From Nostoc sp. UCD121 (GTDB lineage Bacteria; Cyanobacteriota; Cyanobacteriia; Cyanobacteriales; Nostocaceae), in assembly GCF_014222285.1 (NCBI RefSeq), contig NZ_JACKZS010000075.1, forward strand, positions 1-32,970: a stretch of 32,970 bases of DNA, in the 5' to 3' direction. Under the pieces are notes generated by a model. The model was not told the origin of the DNA, searched no databases, and saw only the letters and a list, made by a program, of their open reading frames with translations. This document shows, in pieces, positions 31,652 to 32,970 of this stretch. The translations under genes and the position numbers were made by a program. Every line of letters starts with the position of its first letter. Positions within the stretch are counted from its first letter, which is position 1.

Positions 31652-31841
31652 TAATTAAGTCGGTTGGCAGGAATAAAAGTAAATGATCAAAAGGTATGCA
31701 AAAAAGAAATTAACCTTAACTCACGCAGCTCTCAGAATTTTTACAAAGCTTTACATAGTTGTCTTTAATCACACCAACCTATCCATTAAAATGCCTGGAG
31801 AGGTTATTAATTTCTGCTGCATACTACAACAAAAGCATATC

Positions 31842-31890
31842 TGCAATGATAAATATTTTGATAAAAGGGGCAATTCTTTCGCTTGTACAA
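31842..31890 (+). repeat. Upstream 49-bp direct repeat, copy 2
   Basis: Contains AATATTTTGATAAAAGGGGC and CAATTCTTTCGC; about two-thirds identical to copy 3 without gaps. Confidence 0.7.
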
Positions 31891-31966
31891 CTATTACGAC
31901 ATTTTCAACTTAGTGATTCTAAAAAATTGATATTCTGCGATTGCTACTGAGCTAGATGACCAAATT

Positions 31967-32015
31967 TACAATAGAAAATCTTTTGATAAAGATGACAATT
32001 CTTTTACTTTTCTTC
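31967..32015 (+). repeat. Upstream 49-bp direct repeat, copy 3
   Basis: Contains AATCTTTTGATAAAGATGAC and CAATTCTTTTAC. The core AATCTTTTGAT is identical to copy 1. The starts of copies 1, 2 and 3 are 239 and 125 bp apart. Confidence 0.7.
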
Positions 32016-32194
32016 TCCCAGGCGCTTCCCAATTGACAACTGCCTGTCTTTCCTATTAAATCTTGAATTTGCCTTGTAGCATAAGTCGAGCTACAACAGT
32101 TTAGTGGTCTTTATATTGCCACCAAAAACTCAGTGAGTCAATTCTTTGTAACGATAAAGACATAGTTCGTTCACTTTTAATATATCCTTTGAGA

Positions 32195-32499
32195 GATGAC
32201 TAAGCGTTGAGTAAGTATTTATTGAGAAAATAGATTAGGGATTTAAGCCTAAACCCCTTTAAAACTACCTTTCTAGCCTCTGGCGATTGATCATAATTAC
32301 GCAGGTTTTCAGTAAAATGCTGCTTTATGACAAAACAAATACAACCTTATACGGGATTTTTTTACGTGTTATATTAGCGTATTTCTATTTCTTGTGGCAG
32401 ATGACATTTCTCTTTTACAAAACCAAGTATAAAATTATATGCGATATTATACGTGTTTATCTTGTATAAATGTATTTCTTGCGACGGATGACTAAGCGT
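32195..32499 (+). repeat. Cluster of imperfect direct repeats
   Basis: GATGACTAAGCGT occurs at 32195-32207 and 32487-32499. Two 43-bp segments, 32363-32405 and 32450-32492, both start TACGTGTT and end GATGAC and agree at most positions. AGGGATTTAA (about 32238) and TTAAATCCCT (about 32512) are inverted to each other around the block. It could be the remnant of a small duplicated element; no function is evident. Confidence 0.5.
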
Positions 32500-32970
32500 A
32501 TTCTTCTATAGTTAAATCCCTGATAGAGTATAGTTAAGATAAATTAAGAAAATGAATTGATGAGTTAGAATTTGTTGATTCAAGCCAAGCCAAGCCCGGT
32601 AAATTCATTTATGTTGATAATCACACGACTCTACATTAGTAGTTGGTCAAAGTCCTTGTCGAGGGAAAGGGTAAGGAACAAAAAATTTTCTCATCTAACC
32701 GTTTCCCAGTCGAAACCCAGTAACTTTGGGTTAGTAAACCATTCCTTAGCTATGGCGCAGGCTACATCTCTTTACTGGTTAAAGGTACACAAATTTCCGC
32801 AGTCCTGTACTAGTGTATTTTGGCTGGAATCAGCCACCCCTTTTTAATTTCTAAAATCCTTACTTAATGGGAATTGCGAATTACGGAAAGTAGTATTAGT
32901 ATAAATTTAAAATATTTTTTCTACTTATAGATTGAGAATTCTCAGCTCTTAGCTAATAAGGTATATTGAC

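Larger units (their letters stand above)
31362..32970. other. 1.6-kb AT-rich region upstream of scyA, no convincing gene
   Basis: Only short frames (60-91 codons) occur, without ribosome sites or recognisable motifs. The region contains three diverged copies of a 49-bp repeat (31603, 31842, 31967), a short perfect palindrome close to scyA (31436-31450), and a cluster of imperfect direct repeats at 32195-32499. It must hold the UV-A-responsive scyA promoter, but I cannot assign -35/-10 boxes with confidence; the best match on the minus strand is TTGTAA, 17 nt, TAACTT (about 31410-31382), which is weak. HIP1 sites, frequent elsewhere, appear absent here. Confidence 0.55.

Noticed and set aside
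31683..31950. Two overlapping short plus-strand frames upstream of scyA
   Set aside because: They run across copy 2 of the 49-bp repeat, have no ribosome sites and resemble chance frames in AT-rich DNA.
32572..32847. 91-codon plus-strand frame upstream of scyA
   Set aside because: TTG start, no ribosome site, no domain or composition typical of a protein.

Overview
The window looks like a heterocystous, Nostoc-type cyanobacterium. It has more than twenty HIP1 octamers (GCGATCGC), heptanucleotide and 21-bp tandem repeats, several families of short dispersed palindromic repeats, and an almost complete scytonemin (UV-A sunscreen) biosynthesis cluster. The gene order from scyA to aroG closely matches the described scytonemin region of Nostoc punctiforme. 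That system is known. What is new here is mainly strain-specific architecture and sequence details of individual proteins.

Layout. Positions 1-6340 hold non-cluster genes: the C-terminal part of a membrane protein (probably a Ser/Thr kinase), a GNAT-type acyltransferase, a small four-helix DMT/SMR-like membrane protein, a PLP-dependent threonine/serine dehydratase, a short-chain dehydrogenase and a glycine-zipper stress protein. Positions 6530-31361 are one long minus-strand array, read right to left: scyA, scyB, scyC, scyD, scyE, scyF, a GT4 glycosyltransferase, tyrA, a DsbA/FrnE-like oxidoreductase, an aroB-like gene, a fused trpE(G), trpC, a zinc-free quinone oxidoreductase, trpA, the tyrosinase tyrP, trpB, trpD and aroG. 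A hairpin with a T-run follows aroG. Positions 31362-32970 are an AT-rich region upstream of scyA in which I see no convincing gene; it contains several repeats that may be regulatory.

How the genes work together. AroG and the AroB-like protein feed the shikimate pathway. TrpE(G), TrpD, TrpC, TrpA and TrpB raise tryptophan supply; trpF is absent and must be supplied from elsewhere. TyrA makes p-hydroxyphenylpyruvate. ScyB deaminates tryptophan to indole-3-pyruvate, ScyA couples it to p-hydroxyphenylpyruvate, and ScyC cyclises the product to the monomer skeleton. ScyD, ScyE and ScyF carry signal peptides and PEP-CTERM-like tails, and TyrP carries a signal peptide, so these four are predicted to act outside the cytoplasm in the later steps.

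Most notable observations: three diverged copies of a 49-bp repeat upstream of scyA; two 21-bp minisatellites with higher-order structure (a 5-unit and a 2-unit period) between trp genes; a quinone oxidoreductase gene between trpC and trpA, bracketed by direct repeats; a prephenate dehydrogenase with a degenerate chorismate-mutase domain; an AroB-like enzyme whose active-site motifs differ from housekeeping dehydroquinate synthase; mobile or palindromic repeats that have entered reading frames or supplied stop codons (GNAT gene, trpE, trpD, scyD); and an orphan strong terminator that may mark a small RNA.
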